Origin: a virus
Direction: 5' to 3' (one strand)
IMG/VR virus record: IMGVR_UViG_3300023178_000204
Coordinates: 1-28,135 of that record
DNA: 28,135 bases
This document shows positions 9,001-15,700 of this stretch, one piece after another; positions within the stretch are counted from its first letter, which is position 1, and the number at the start of each line of letters is the position of its first letter. Below the pieces are notes generated by a model. That model was not told the DNA's origin and did not search any database. It saw only the letters and a program-made list of their open reading frames with translations. The position numbers and the translations under genes are program-made.

Positions 9001-11134
9001 TCCTAATAGTAATTTAATTATAGAGAGTGATGTAAATCAAAACCAATTACCTAGAGGTGGAATAATTGTTTCTTTAGGATCTAGTGGTGGACTTGGATAT
9101 GCACCTCTGGCAGGTGCTGCAGTTACTGCAGTAATTAGTGGTGGAGTAATACAGAATAGTATTGGTATTGGAACAACAGACATTAGTGGATCTGGATACA
9201 ATAATGTAATATCAATTGGTGTTACTGCCTTTGACCCAACTGGTGCTGGTAGTGGAGCACTAATAAGTGCATCTGTAGGAGCTGGTGGAACATTATCATT
9301 TAATGTAACGAATGGTGGAGGAGGATACTCTGATGAAACTAGGATTTATGTCTCAGAACCTTCATATGAAAATCTTGAGATAACTGGAATTTCTAGACTT
9401 GGTGTTGGATCAACTACAGAGTCTGGAATAGGATTACTTCTGGATGTTGAGGTTGGAGCAAGTTCTACCACAGGAATTGGATCAACTTATTTTGAGGTTA
9501 CAAATTTCTCAATTAAGAGAAATGGATACTCCTTTAGAAGGGGAGATATATTCACTCCTGTTGGATTGGTAACTGATGGTAGATTGTCTTCACCATTATC
9601 ACAATTCCAACTAACCGTTTTAGACACATTTAGTGATAATTTTGGAGCATGGCAATTTGGTGAATTGGACTTCATAGATTCTTTGAAGAATTATCAAGAT
9701 GGAGTTAGAGTTACTTTCCCATTGTTCTATAATTCATCTTTATTGAGTTTTGAATTATCTGAAGATAATACTTCTATCGAATTAGCAAATTCTCTCATCA
9801 TTTTCATCAATGGAGTATTGCAAGATCCAGGAGTTTCATATACCTTTGAAGGTGGAACATCATTTACTTTCTCGACAGCTCCCAAACCAGAAGATAATAT
9901 TGCAGTATTTTTCTATAGAGGAACTAGAGGTTTAGATGATCTTTTGGTTACAAATGTATTGCCAACTCTAGAAAAAGGAGATTTTGTTAGAGTATATAAA
10001 AATAATAATATTAATGGAACTGAGACTCAGAATCAGAGAACTGTTTTCGATCTCTCTTTCTCTGATAAATTTGAGACAAATCCGTATACCTCCCAGGGAA
10101 TCGACATATCAAATCCAAAACCAATGTCTTGGACGAAACAAAAAAGTGACAGAATTATAAATGGAGAATTTGTTTATAAAACAAGACAATCAATTATATC
10201 TCAAATTTATCCAACTGCAAAAGTAATTGATAGTTTCTCAACATCAGATACAGAACTATTTGTTGATGATGCAGACTTATTTGATTATGATAGTCCAGAT
10301 CCATTTAGTGCAATTCTTGTTGATAACAAAGAAACTTCCAAGGGAGAAGTAACTGCAACTATTTCTGGTGGAAAGGTTAATGGATTGTCTATCACAAATT
10401 CTGGATCTGGATATGAACCTGGTGCAACAATTAATATTGGATTTGCCGCACCATTAACAATAGGTGTTGGTGTTGGTACAACTGCTACAGCAACCATCAC
10501 TGTTAATAGTTCTGGATCACTTACATCCCCCACAATAACAAATCCAGGATTGGGATATACAACTGAACCTTTAACTATAGTTCCAGCACCAGAGTCAAAT
10601 ATAGAAAGTATTTCTGCTATTAATAGTGTTAAGGGATTCTCCGGAATCATAACAGGAATAGAAGCAACTACAAATGGTGGACAATCAGCACTCAAATTCA
10701 ATCTTAAAACTTCTGGAGTATTCAACAATGGTACTAATACTTTATCAGTTGGATATCCAATTTTAGTTAAAAATACTAATGTTGGATCTGGTGCAGTTTC
10801 TGTTGACTCTACAGATTCTGATGTTGTTGCAATAGGAACTGCTTTCTTTGATAATATTTACTATGTACACCAAATAAGTGATGATGGGGGATTAAATGGT
10901 ATTGCAACATGCAATATATCTTCTTCTACAGACACTTCAAGTTTACCTGTAAGTGGAGACATTGTTGGAGAATTTTCTTGGGGTCGTCTTAACATCACTC
11001 AAAGATCATCTGGACCAATTTCAATTGCAGTCACCGGAAAAACTGTAGATGTTGGATTATCAACTTTCCCAACAATTCAAAGAAGAAGTCAGGGACTGAG
11101 ACAAACTGGATCAATTATTGAGAGATTAGATTAA
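2..11134 (+). CDS. Giant modular virion structural protein, 5'-truncated by window edge (gene 7 position of T4)
   Basis: The frame is open from base 2 to the TAA at 11132-11134, giving at least 3710 residues; the true start lies upstream of the window. It directly precedes gp8, where T4 has gene 7 (baseplate wedge, about 1030 residues), so a baseplate or baseplate-attached fibre role is inferred from synteny. I see no clear T4 gp7 sequence match. It is Asn/Ser/Thr/Gly-rich with almost no Cys and no membrane segment. Recurrent modules are: H-x-L/F-x-x-GD-x-V-x-Y units (about 500, 1205, 1550, 4214, 4499, 4682, 8054); GSGY-type units (about 900, 2513, 2755, 5353, 9184, 9310, 10396, 10540); a PA14-like domain (1619-2120); a YHYH-like domain (2971-3315); and an INGVLQ-type unit near 9808. 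The C-terminus (FPTIQRRSQGLRQTGSI) resembles the ends of other large marine myovirus structural proteins. A giant fibre unrelated to gp7 is the alternative. Confidence 0.85.
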   Translation, partial: DSFSGSTITLKKSVDRSQLKKGDQVEIIDRSTNSVVYPTTDDIPYVKQSISFGSKTVILENFSFIPGANTLYSLRRRINKSNSEYTEFKYGNDTIISDIQNLYSDGDFAYVASNSLPSAGVAYTDFTHNIKISLNESILNLDPNSPAGQLTDFDVDGFTTISFDKDVDFVTGDRIYYQPTQNETLGGLEVGFYYVEVLANRKNIKLYSASSSVGKSSNVLKISNPLTELSSHIFTIDSQNNRLLNSQNILKKFPLYQNIENGTNEDTLPGSTGMLINGVEILNYKTTDIIYYGPIDSVSVLNSGSGYDVINPPQIEISSGLGSTALVNPILSGTITEIFVDQQEFDIDEVLSVNVSGGNVSGGKFEPIVTTRKREILFDARSTSNGGGISTTTSQLTFLKNHNLSDGDEVFYNNNDNPNVSIGIGLSSLTNQSSYFIAVDNNTTIRLFDSYDNYLVNNPISFATTSLSGTHKFTTGNFRKTVSEIKVVDGGSLTNRELYVKSSGISTTNNLVNFKNHGFKSGELVEYAGAQDSSQQIKVGGIAGKFFNGTSWRSVISTGNIGTIPLTTDNDSSNVTGSAGMPDASYRFGVKVWPYIDFGPSIGNNYGWIGIGYFIPPVSGTYRFSTRSDDGSGVWIGDLALEGATRTKANAVVDNGMGTGHGAVTVTGDIALTAGVIYPIRIVHEEGGGGDEMDFKWRVEGGTGSEPGLNGTFTTDLTKYFYYGATSSGTVTGDFGGTLPIIGISTTNLYYALKIDDDSFRLCDAGIGGTITENLNQEKFIKFSDTGNGYQVFKYPDITVTLEYTSTGIGTTQSNSINLTPVVKGEIVDLSLYETGTGYGSSIINEERLPQFTIKNGKEAQVEPIIINGSITDVNLQFGGFEYFSVPNLEIRDPSGKGTGAKLRAIVSNGELSDVKIINPGIGYSTSSTINVVSSGSNAQFTSSVRKLYVNNVEKTQPNPQYQTFENRGENVQYFISGYSDNIRKTFVDNGSAFSKIIGWAYDGNPIYGSFGYNDPNDSNLGIKTLTSGYSKDLSNIFDRPSGFDLGFFVDDYRYDASGDLDINNGRFAKTPEFPEGIYAYHATINPDTLLPEFPYFIGNSFRSKLIQENEILNQSFDFNNSSLIRNTYPHNISETFADNNFIVESDEIIRQKTVVESISKGSVSGFDIINPGDDYKVGDELIFDNENTGGGQIKAQISAIQGKSLNQIDTSIETFSNTIFIWNESKVKGYVLPYHNLQNLDYITVSGFGTSKTSKLNDYHQITINPNPIIGLTTEIVGSGSTSTEIYVTSIPSNVSSGNSIGIGTEILEVLNVYPNKNILRVKRGLVGTSHTVGESVVIKNNSFTIDLELDYFESNLNEKIYFNPRESVGLGTTAGVGYSTSFTFGNESINRDIPTQRLYIENHPFRTNQKVTFNSNGHASLSIGNSPTDSFPIDSTLYIVNKSPNTIGVKTGITSEFGEVYFRSNGENFDDYYFETTYEQELGDIEKVTSVVSVSTSHGLSDGDKISLTVKPNLSVGIGTSTAVRVLYKEIIENIVINPIGFNSTGVSTATNEIIITDHELVTGDKVFYEDNILGTGEEYFIYKVDENTIKFCDTFKNANSNPPIVVSFASTGSSSQTISLINPQIQTVKNNNLVFDLSDSSLSGYEFKIYYDQEFNNEFVSTGSTSSFNISGVGTVGIASTASLTINYSSNFPQNLYYSLEKSGYISTSDKDVLNHSEISYIDSNYNGEYKVSDVEITTFKISLENKPEKSSYVKSDCDIFEYFTTSTSASGPAEKIKLISGGSGYISLPVLDRIESDNGENLAVNIKSNNIGNIESVRVINQGFEYSSDRTLEPQTFISPKLSLESSNKIANVNVVDGGKGFVVAPDIVAVNSDTREAVRNGLLVPDIVATSISTVDIEVATKGISDAGVELFTVNNSNGISIKEVTSTPTGIFTCSITTPLSGFSENPFKAGDQVFIEGIQKFSSDGDGFNSSDYGYKFLNVKSYDTSFADHQVTIDVSNLTTNTGIAKTIQDSFGVVINKNDYPVFETTIEPSFFTIGETLISNGIERDLSVVNHDINTPLKLAGSYDLSVNEKISGKLSGNSAIIKSIINYSGNFDIDYSSKKNQGWTDEIGKLNEDHQVLSDNDYYQNLSYSVKSSQQWKDIRTPVNSLVHISGLKNFSDTEILTVADKIGLGGTDQTTVIKDYFSENRVDTINIFDFVKDIDTFSEKSKFIKLLNKKLTNFTEIGSNIVLRIDDISSQFSNFDSEPNPYVDFVELDNTDSYLNYLIKVSDLSGNEIQLTNVIIVNDNIKNNSFILEKQSLTNLTSNTQYGDFSIESNSFGERYLRFTPEDPFNTEYDIKYIEKRFISGTGIGTTSVGFVDLTSNRSEVSSGTTSTVLEFSASDISSFFVSANIIQSVTNEINFVELYVTHDGTNTNISEYYIANDLVSGASFDQIGVGFTANISSGTLSLDYYNDSSLDITIDSRSIGFSTPPGVGIGSTYRFLADAQPEGSERSAIYESIKYSTSSGLSTTVVSLDKNLFDAVNSIVEITTGSTKSTHQVFLVQDGTDIYTQQYSIISIGSTIGIGTFGGEYVGTDNFELKFYPDSNFTGNIDLLSLNECLYKTVDFSNQYLDLNFGFSNESVKSTAYFAINGDRTNRVNFKLNNNNTPIFAKTFNPSKSNVLNASTGTFTIENNFFSNGEELVYTPGSTFVGVGSTSMLFDNGSFVAELPSQVFAVVGSGNTNNFQISTTRSGSPVTFASVGEGNAHKFAMAKRNEKSIITIDNIVQYPIAFTKISQNLTKNISETDTFFTLSGISTINPLDILRIDDEYMNIVNVGLGTVDVGPITNTGSELLVEVERGFVGSSASSHTNTTPTRIYKGSYDIVGDEIYFTKPPRGNPTIVRDGNNLVQETSDFTGRVFLRSNYDTSQVYDDISDEFTGIGRTFTLTVGGANTTGIGSTGGNGIVFLNGIFQTPTTSNNPENNFQIIDNSVIGISSIVFSGIRTDIDDPNSNLIIESDVNQNQLPRGGIIVSLGSSGGLGYAPLAGAAVTAVISGGVIQNSIGIGTTDISGSGYNNVISIGVTAFDPTGAGSGALISASVGAGGTLSFNVTNGGGGYSDETRIYVSEPSYENLEITGISRLGVGSTTESGIGLLLDVEVGASSTTGIGSTYFEVTNFSIKRNGYSFRRGDIFTPVGLVTDGRLSSPLSQFQLTVLDTFSDNFGAWQFGELDFIDSLKNYQDGVRVTFPLFYNSSLLSFELSEDNTSIELANSLIIFINGVLQDPGVSYTFEGGTSFTFSTAPKPEDNIAVFFYRGTRGLDDLLVTNVLPTLEKGDFVRVYKNNNINGTETQNQRTVFDLSFSDKFETNPYTSQGIDISNPKPMSWTKQKSDRIINGEFVYKTRQSIISQIYPTAKVIDSFSTSDTELFVDDADLFDYDSPDPFSAILVDNKETSKGEVTATISGGKVNGLSITNSGSGYEPGATINIGFAAPLTIGVGVGTTATATITVNSSGSLTSPTITNPGLGYTTEPLTIVPAPESNIESISAINSVKGFSGIITGIEATTNGGQSALKFNLKTSGVFNNGTNTLSVGYPILVKNTNVGSGAVSVDSTDSDVVAIGTAFFDNIYYVHQISDDGGLNGIATCNISSSTDTSSLPVSGDIVGEFSWGRLNITQRSSGPISIAVTGKTVDVGLSTFPTIQRRSQGLRQTGSIIERLD
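1619..2120 (+). other. PA14-like domain inside the giant protein
   Basis: Within the giant reading frame this segment begins GGIAGKFFNGTSW and continues through an aromatic/Gly core: GTYRFSTRSDDGSGVWIGD, then AGVIYPIRIVHEEGGGGD and FKWRVEGG. The order of these elements (strand with G-x-Y/F, the S-x-DDG-x-x-V/L-W-I loop, the G-x-x-YPIRI strand, and a final W) is that of PA14/GLEYA beta-sandwich domains. In PA14 lectins the Asp-Asp loop binds calcium and sugar; here the DDG loop is intact. A carbohydrate-binding role on the host surface is inferred from the family. The flanks look like the two halves of one GD-V-Y repeat module, so the domain appears to be an insertion. Confidence 0.75.
2971..3315 (+). 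other. YHYH-like domain inside the giant protein
   Basis: The encoded segment contains GWAYDGNPIYGSFGY, then an Asp-rich stretch DYRYDASGDLDINNGRF, then TPEFPEGIYAYHATINPD and FPYFIGNSF. This ordered set (DG-x-PIYG, L/D-x-x-NGR, TPEFP-x-G-x-Y-x-YH-x-T, FPY-x-x-G) is the signature of the YHYH domain, which occurs in secreted and surface proteins and in large marine phage structural proteins. The usual Cys in the CNGR-like motif is Asn here. The biochemical function of the family is not established to my knowledge, so I assign none. It is preceded and followed by the repeat modules of the giant protein. Confidence 0.7.
5676..5720 (+). repeat. 16-bp perfect inverted repeat within the giant gene
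   Basis: The left arm 5676-5691 (TTGTTGCAACTTCAAT) is the exact reverse complement of the right arm 5705-5720 (ATTGAAGTTGCAACAA), with a 13-base spacer. The arms encode part of IVATSISTVDIEVATK, so the stem lies fully within coding sequence. The left arm overlaps the second of two direct PDIVA-encoding copies exactly 60 bases apart (5611 and 5671). It could form an mRNA or ssDNA hairpin, or it could be the scar of a template-switch event. Confidence 0.8.
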
Positions 11135-11173
11135 ATTTTTTTAATACTTATAAATATCTAAAAACTGTGTAAT
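11135..11173 (+). other. 39-base intergenic spacer with late promoter
   Basis: Apart from the promoter box at 11149-11156 it holds a T-run directly after the stop codon, with a weak AT-only dyad (ATTAAA/TTTAAT) that could act as a poor terminator for the giant gene. Nothing else is seen. Confidence 0.6.
11149..11156 (+). promoter_or_regulatory. T4-type late promoter (TATAAATA) for gp8 and downstream genes
   Basis: An exact TATAAATA lies in the 39-base gap between the giant gene and gp8. TATAAATA is the -10 element of T4 late promoters, read by RNA polymerase carrying gp55 and the gp33/gp45 co-activators. With usual spacing, transcription would start near 11162, leaving a leader of only about 12 bases before the ATG at 11174. 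There is no clear Shine-Dalgarno, and the preceding bases include a run of seven T (11134-11140 region). The box continues as TATAAATATCTA, the same 12 bases as the second late promoter at 20470. Confidence 0.8.
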
Positions 11174-12727
11174 ATGTCCGCAATCGTAACTGATCAATTT
11201 AGAATTGCCAACGCTAGCACTTTTATAGATTCTGTATTGGATTCTAATAATTCTTATTATGTTTTTTTAGGACTTTCAAATCCTGGACTCATACCAGGAT
11301 CTATAGGATTTGGAAGGTCCGACACTTGGACTAGTTCTCCAGCAAATCCACCAAGTCCGGTTGATAATCAACAATATTTAAGTCATTACAGAAATACTTC
11401 ACTGTTTGGCAAAAAAATTACTAGTGCAAATATTAGAAGAGTAGTAAAAAAGGTAAATTGGAATTCTGGAACTAGATATGATATGTATAGGCATGATTAT
11501 AGTGAATATAATCTGTCTCCCAATTTTCAATCTGCAAGACTTTATGATACTCAATATTTCGTAGTTAATAGTGAGTTTAAAGTTTATATCTGCTTATATA
11601 ATGGATCATCAGGTGATGTATTGAAGGGAGAAACATCTCAAAATGAACCAACCTTTACAGATTTAGAACCGTCGTCGGCGGGACCTGACGATCCATATAT
11701 TTGGAAATACTTATTTACTATTTCTCCTAGTGATATTATAAAATTTGATTCTACAGAGTATATTGTTCTCCCTAATGATTGGGAAACCTCTACAGATCCT
11801 CAGATTCAAAATGTTAGAGAATCTGGAGATTCTACTGTAAATAACAATCAAATAAAGGTAGTTTATATTGCCGATAGTGGATCTGGATATACTCCAGGAC
11901 AAACCAAAACATATAATATTAGAGGAGATGGATCTGGAGGACAGGTTTCAGTAACTACAGATCTGGATGGAAAGATAATTAAAACGGAGGTTGTTTCTGG
12001 TGGATCTGGATATACTTTTGGAATTGTTGATCTGGAATCCACAGGCAATTTACCAAGTCCAGCAAAATTAATTCCCATTATACCTCCATCAAAAGGTCAT
12101 GGATATGATATTTACAAAGAACTTGGATCTGATAAAGTTTTAGTATATGCAAGATTTGATGATTCGACAAGAGACTTTCCTGTGGATACTCAGTTTGCTC
12201 AAGTTGGAATTATAAAAAATCCACAACAATCATCTTCAAATCAAATTATTACTTCAAATGAATATTCATCTCTAAATGCAATAAAACTTCAATCTGTAGA
12301 TTCAACTCCTACTGTTGGTATGGGAATTACTCAAAGTGTAAGTGGAGGAACTGCAAGAGGATATGTTGCTTCTTATGATCAAGAAACAGGAGTTTTAAAA
12401 TATTATCAAGATAGATCTTTGTATTTTGCAAAATTTGGTTTAGATCAAACTGATAGTAATGAAGTTTCGGAAAAATCGAAAGTTTTAAATTTTGAACCGA
12501 CTGCCGAACCAATTATTCCCTTTAACGGATCTATTCAATTAGGATTTTCCGGAGTAACGACAACTGTTAATTCGAAAACGATCAATTTGGGTGTTAATTT
12601 CAGTTCGGGCATTTCTACATCAGAGATAAATAAAAACACAGGAGATATTATCTACATTGATAACAGATCTTTAGTTTTAAGAGACTCTAGACAAAAAGAA
12701 GACGTTAAAATCATTCTGGAATTCTAA
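11174..12727 (+). CDS. gp8: Baseplate wedge protein gp8
   Basis: Encodes 517 residues; T4 gp8 has 334. Gp8 is a structural subunit of the baseplate wedge, binding gp7 and gp10 in T4. The T4 hallmarks appear in order: AIVTDQFR at 3-10, FGRSDTW at 46-52, the R-x-x-W-x-x-GTRYD region at 88-103, PYIWKYLFTISP at 174-185, TEYIVLP at 194-200, VGIIKNP at 344-350, and a C-terminal stretch IDNRSLVLRDSRQKEDVKI followed by ILEF that matches T4's YMENRPP...EEINILFTF. The extra length comes largely from an insertion around 225-300 that holds two Gly-Ser-Gly-Tyr repeats (SGSGYTPG near 235, SGGSGYTFG near 275), plus an SGGTARGYV unit near 390. It follows a late promoter with a leader of about 12 bases; the ATG is the first start after it. 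Six bases separate it from the next gene. Confidence 0.92.
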   Translation: MSAIVTDQFRIANASTFIDSVLDSNNSYYVFLGLSNPGLIPGSIGFGRSDTWTSSPANPPSPVDNQQYLSHYRNTSLFGKKITSANIRRVVKKVNWNSGTRYDMYRHDYSEYNLSPNFQSARLYDTQYFVVNSEFKVYICLYNGSSGDVLKGETSQNEPTFTDLEPSSAGPDDPYIWKYLFTISPSDIIKFDSTEYIVLPNDWETSTDPQIQNVRESGDSTVNNNQIKVVYIADSGSGYTPGQTKTYNIRGDGSGGQVSVTTDLDGKIIKTEVVSGGSGYTFGIVDLESTGNLPSPAKLIPIIPPSKGHGYDIYKELGSDKVLVYARFDDSTRDFPVDTQFAQVGIIKNPQQSSSNQIITSNEYSSLNAIKLQSVDSTPTVGMGITQSVSGGTARGYVASYDQETGVLKYYQDRSLYFAKFGLDQTDSNEVSEKSKVLNFEPTAEPIIPFNGSIQLGFSGVTTTVNSKTINLGVNFSSGISTSEINKNTGDIIYIDNRSLVLRDSRQKEDVKIILEF

Positions 12728-12733
12728 GAAAAA

Positions 12734-15700
12734 ATGGCACAAAAAACAAATTTAAATATCAATCCATATTACGATGATTTTGATAGTGATAATAACTTTT
12801 ATAAGGTTCTTTTTAAACCAGGATTTCCTGTACAGTCTAGAGAATTAACAACTTTACAATCAATACTTCAAAATCAAGTAGAAGATTTTGGTAGTCATAT
12901 TTTTAAAGAGGGATCCATGGTGGTTCCTGGAAATATATCTTACGATGGACAATTTTATGCAGTAAAAGTAAATCCTACACAATTCGGTATTGATTTATCA
13001 GTCTACATTGAAAATTTTGTAGGAAAAACTATAACAGGACAAACATCAGGAACTACAGCAAAAATTCAAAAAGTTGTTCTTCCTTCGGAAAGTGATAACA
13101 TAGATTATATTACTTTATATGTAAAATATCTAGAATCTGATGATAATTTTGAATTTAATCAATTCTTAGATGATGAATCCTTTTTTGCAAATGAAAATGT
13201 TACTTATGGCAATACAGTAATCAATGCTGGAGTAATTTTTGCAACTTCTATTTCAACTAATGCAACTTCGATAGGATCTGCTGTAGCAATAGGGGATGGG
13301 ATTTATTTTATTCGTGGATATTTTGTAAATGTAAATTCTCAAGATATTATTTTAGATTACTATAGTAATACACCTTCGTATAGAGTTGGACTTGAAGTAA
13401 GTGAATTAATTATAAGTGCTAAGGACGACAATTCTTTATATGACAACGCTAAAGGATTTTCAAACTTTGCTTCACCTGGAGCAGATAGATTAAAAATCAA
13501 TCTTACTTTAACAAAAAGGGAATTAGATGATAAAGACGATACTAATTTCGTCGAACTTTTAAGATTAAGAGAGGGGAAGGTACAAAAAGTAACAACAAAA
13601 ACTGAGTATAATAAAATTCGTGACTATTTGGCAGAAAGAACGTTTGATGAATCTGGAAATTATATTGTAAATCCGTTTGAAATTAAATTAGTAAATTCTC
13701 TCAATAATAGATTGGGAAATGATGGAGTATTCTTTAGCAATGAACTGACTGAAGAAGGAAATTCACCATCTGATAATTTAGCATGTTTAAAAATATCTCC
13801 AGGAAAGGCATATGTTGCTGGATATGATATTGAGAAAGTTGGAACTGAAATTATTGATATAGAAAAACCAAGAGATGTTGAAACAACTCCAAATTTAAAT
13901 GTTCCCTTTGAAATGGGAAATATTTTAAATGTCAATAATGTTACGGGACTGGCAAGAGTTAAGAGAACCATAGAGTTATATTCTCAATTTGGAACAAGTG
14001 GGACTCAAATTGGAGAAGCTAGAGTATATTCTTTTAATTTATCAAATGCACCATATTCTGACGATGGTACTACATGGGATTTGAGGTTATATGATATTCA
14101 GACTTATACTAGATTGACATTAAATCAATCAGTTACTACTTCAGAAATTGAAGAGTCTTTTTACATAAAAGGAAAGAGTTCTGGTGCTAGTGGATTTGCC
14201 ACTGCAGATGGAAGTTCTAATGTAATATTCTTGAGACAAACCTCCGGATCTTTTGTAAAAGGAGATCAACTTATTGTAAATGGTGTTGATATATCAAGAT
14301 CAGTAAAAGATATAAAAGTATACAATACCCAAAATATAAAATCAGTAAAACAATCTGATCCATTTGGATATGGGACAGATTTTTCTGCAGATTCTTTTCT
14401 TGATAGATTTGACTTTCCCAATGGAATATCTCAAATCTCAATTAGTGCTGAAGCTGGAGGAATTTCAACAGTAACTTCTACAGGAAGAGCATTTGTTGGA
14501 TTAAATACGGACACGATAATTAGATATCAAAGATCTGGATTATCGACTGAAACTTATAATAGAATTTCTAGTGTTTCTTCAGATTTGCTTTCATTTGAAG
14601 TTAATGCAGTAACTGGAGTAAGTGGTGTATTTGATGGAGATCTTCCAAGTTCCAATATTCAAGTTAATGGATTCCTTGGTGCACCAATAGTATTAGGTTC
14701 TGGAACTTTATACGCACCATTGTCAGAGCAAAATGCGTCTTCGATTGATCTCTCAGATTCTCAACTTTTTATATCTGAACAATTAGATGGAAAAAGTATT
14801 ACTGGAACTGCACTGACTTTAACAACAAGTACGGATTTGTCTAGTATATCAGATACAACATGGGCAACTTTCGATCAAGAAAGATATAATATTGGATATA
14901 GTAATGGAACAATTGGATCTATTACAAATGATTCTTTTGATCTTGACGGAAATACAGTATCTTTCAGAGGACTTGCCAATGGATCGAACATTGTTGTAAA
15001 TACAACTGCGGTAAAACAAAAAGTACAGAGTAAAATAAAAACGTACACTAGAAGTTCTATATTAAATATTTCCGGTTCTAAATTAAAAGAATCTGGTTCA
15101 ACCGAGTCAACTTCCAAAAATGATGGATTGGTCTATAATAAATTCTATGGATTGAGAGTTCAGGATGAGGAAATTTCTCTAAATTATCCAGATGTAGTGA
15201 AGGTATTGGCAATTTATGAATCTTTGAATACTAGTGCCCCATCTTTAACTCAAGTTCAATTTACGTCAACTGCAAATGTAGGACAAAATGCAGTTACTGG
15301 TGAGAATATTGTTGGTTCTCAGAGTGGATCAGTAGCAAGAGTCGTTACAAAACCAGGATCAAATACTTTAGGAATTGTATATTTAAATGATCAGGAATTT
15401 TTTGTAGGTGAAGTAATTGAATTTGAAGAATCTGCAATAAATACAACAGTTGAGGGAATTGTTGAAGGATCGTATAAAGATATTACAACTTCATTTAAGT
15501 TAAACAGAGGGCAAAAAGATGAATATTATGATTATTCGAGATTAGTTAGAAATAAGGAAACTCAAGAACCATCGAGAAAATTATTAGTAATCTTTGATCA
15601 TTATACGGTTCCTACAAATGATCAGGGAGACGTATTTACAGTTAATAGTTATGATGAAGAAAGATTTACTACAGATATTCCATTCATTAATGGAACAGTT

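Noticed and set aside
10285-10728. Minus-strand open frame of 147 codons
   Set aside because: It is a shadow of the Gly/Pro-rich repeats of the giant protein. Its Pro/Val-rich translation is what reversed GSGY repeat codons give.
12625-12632. GATAAATA, one mismatch from the late promoter box, about 100 bases before the DUF4815 gene
   Set aside because: It is inside the gp8 coding sequence, lacks the TCTA extension, and such AT-rich near matches are frequent here.
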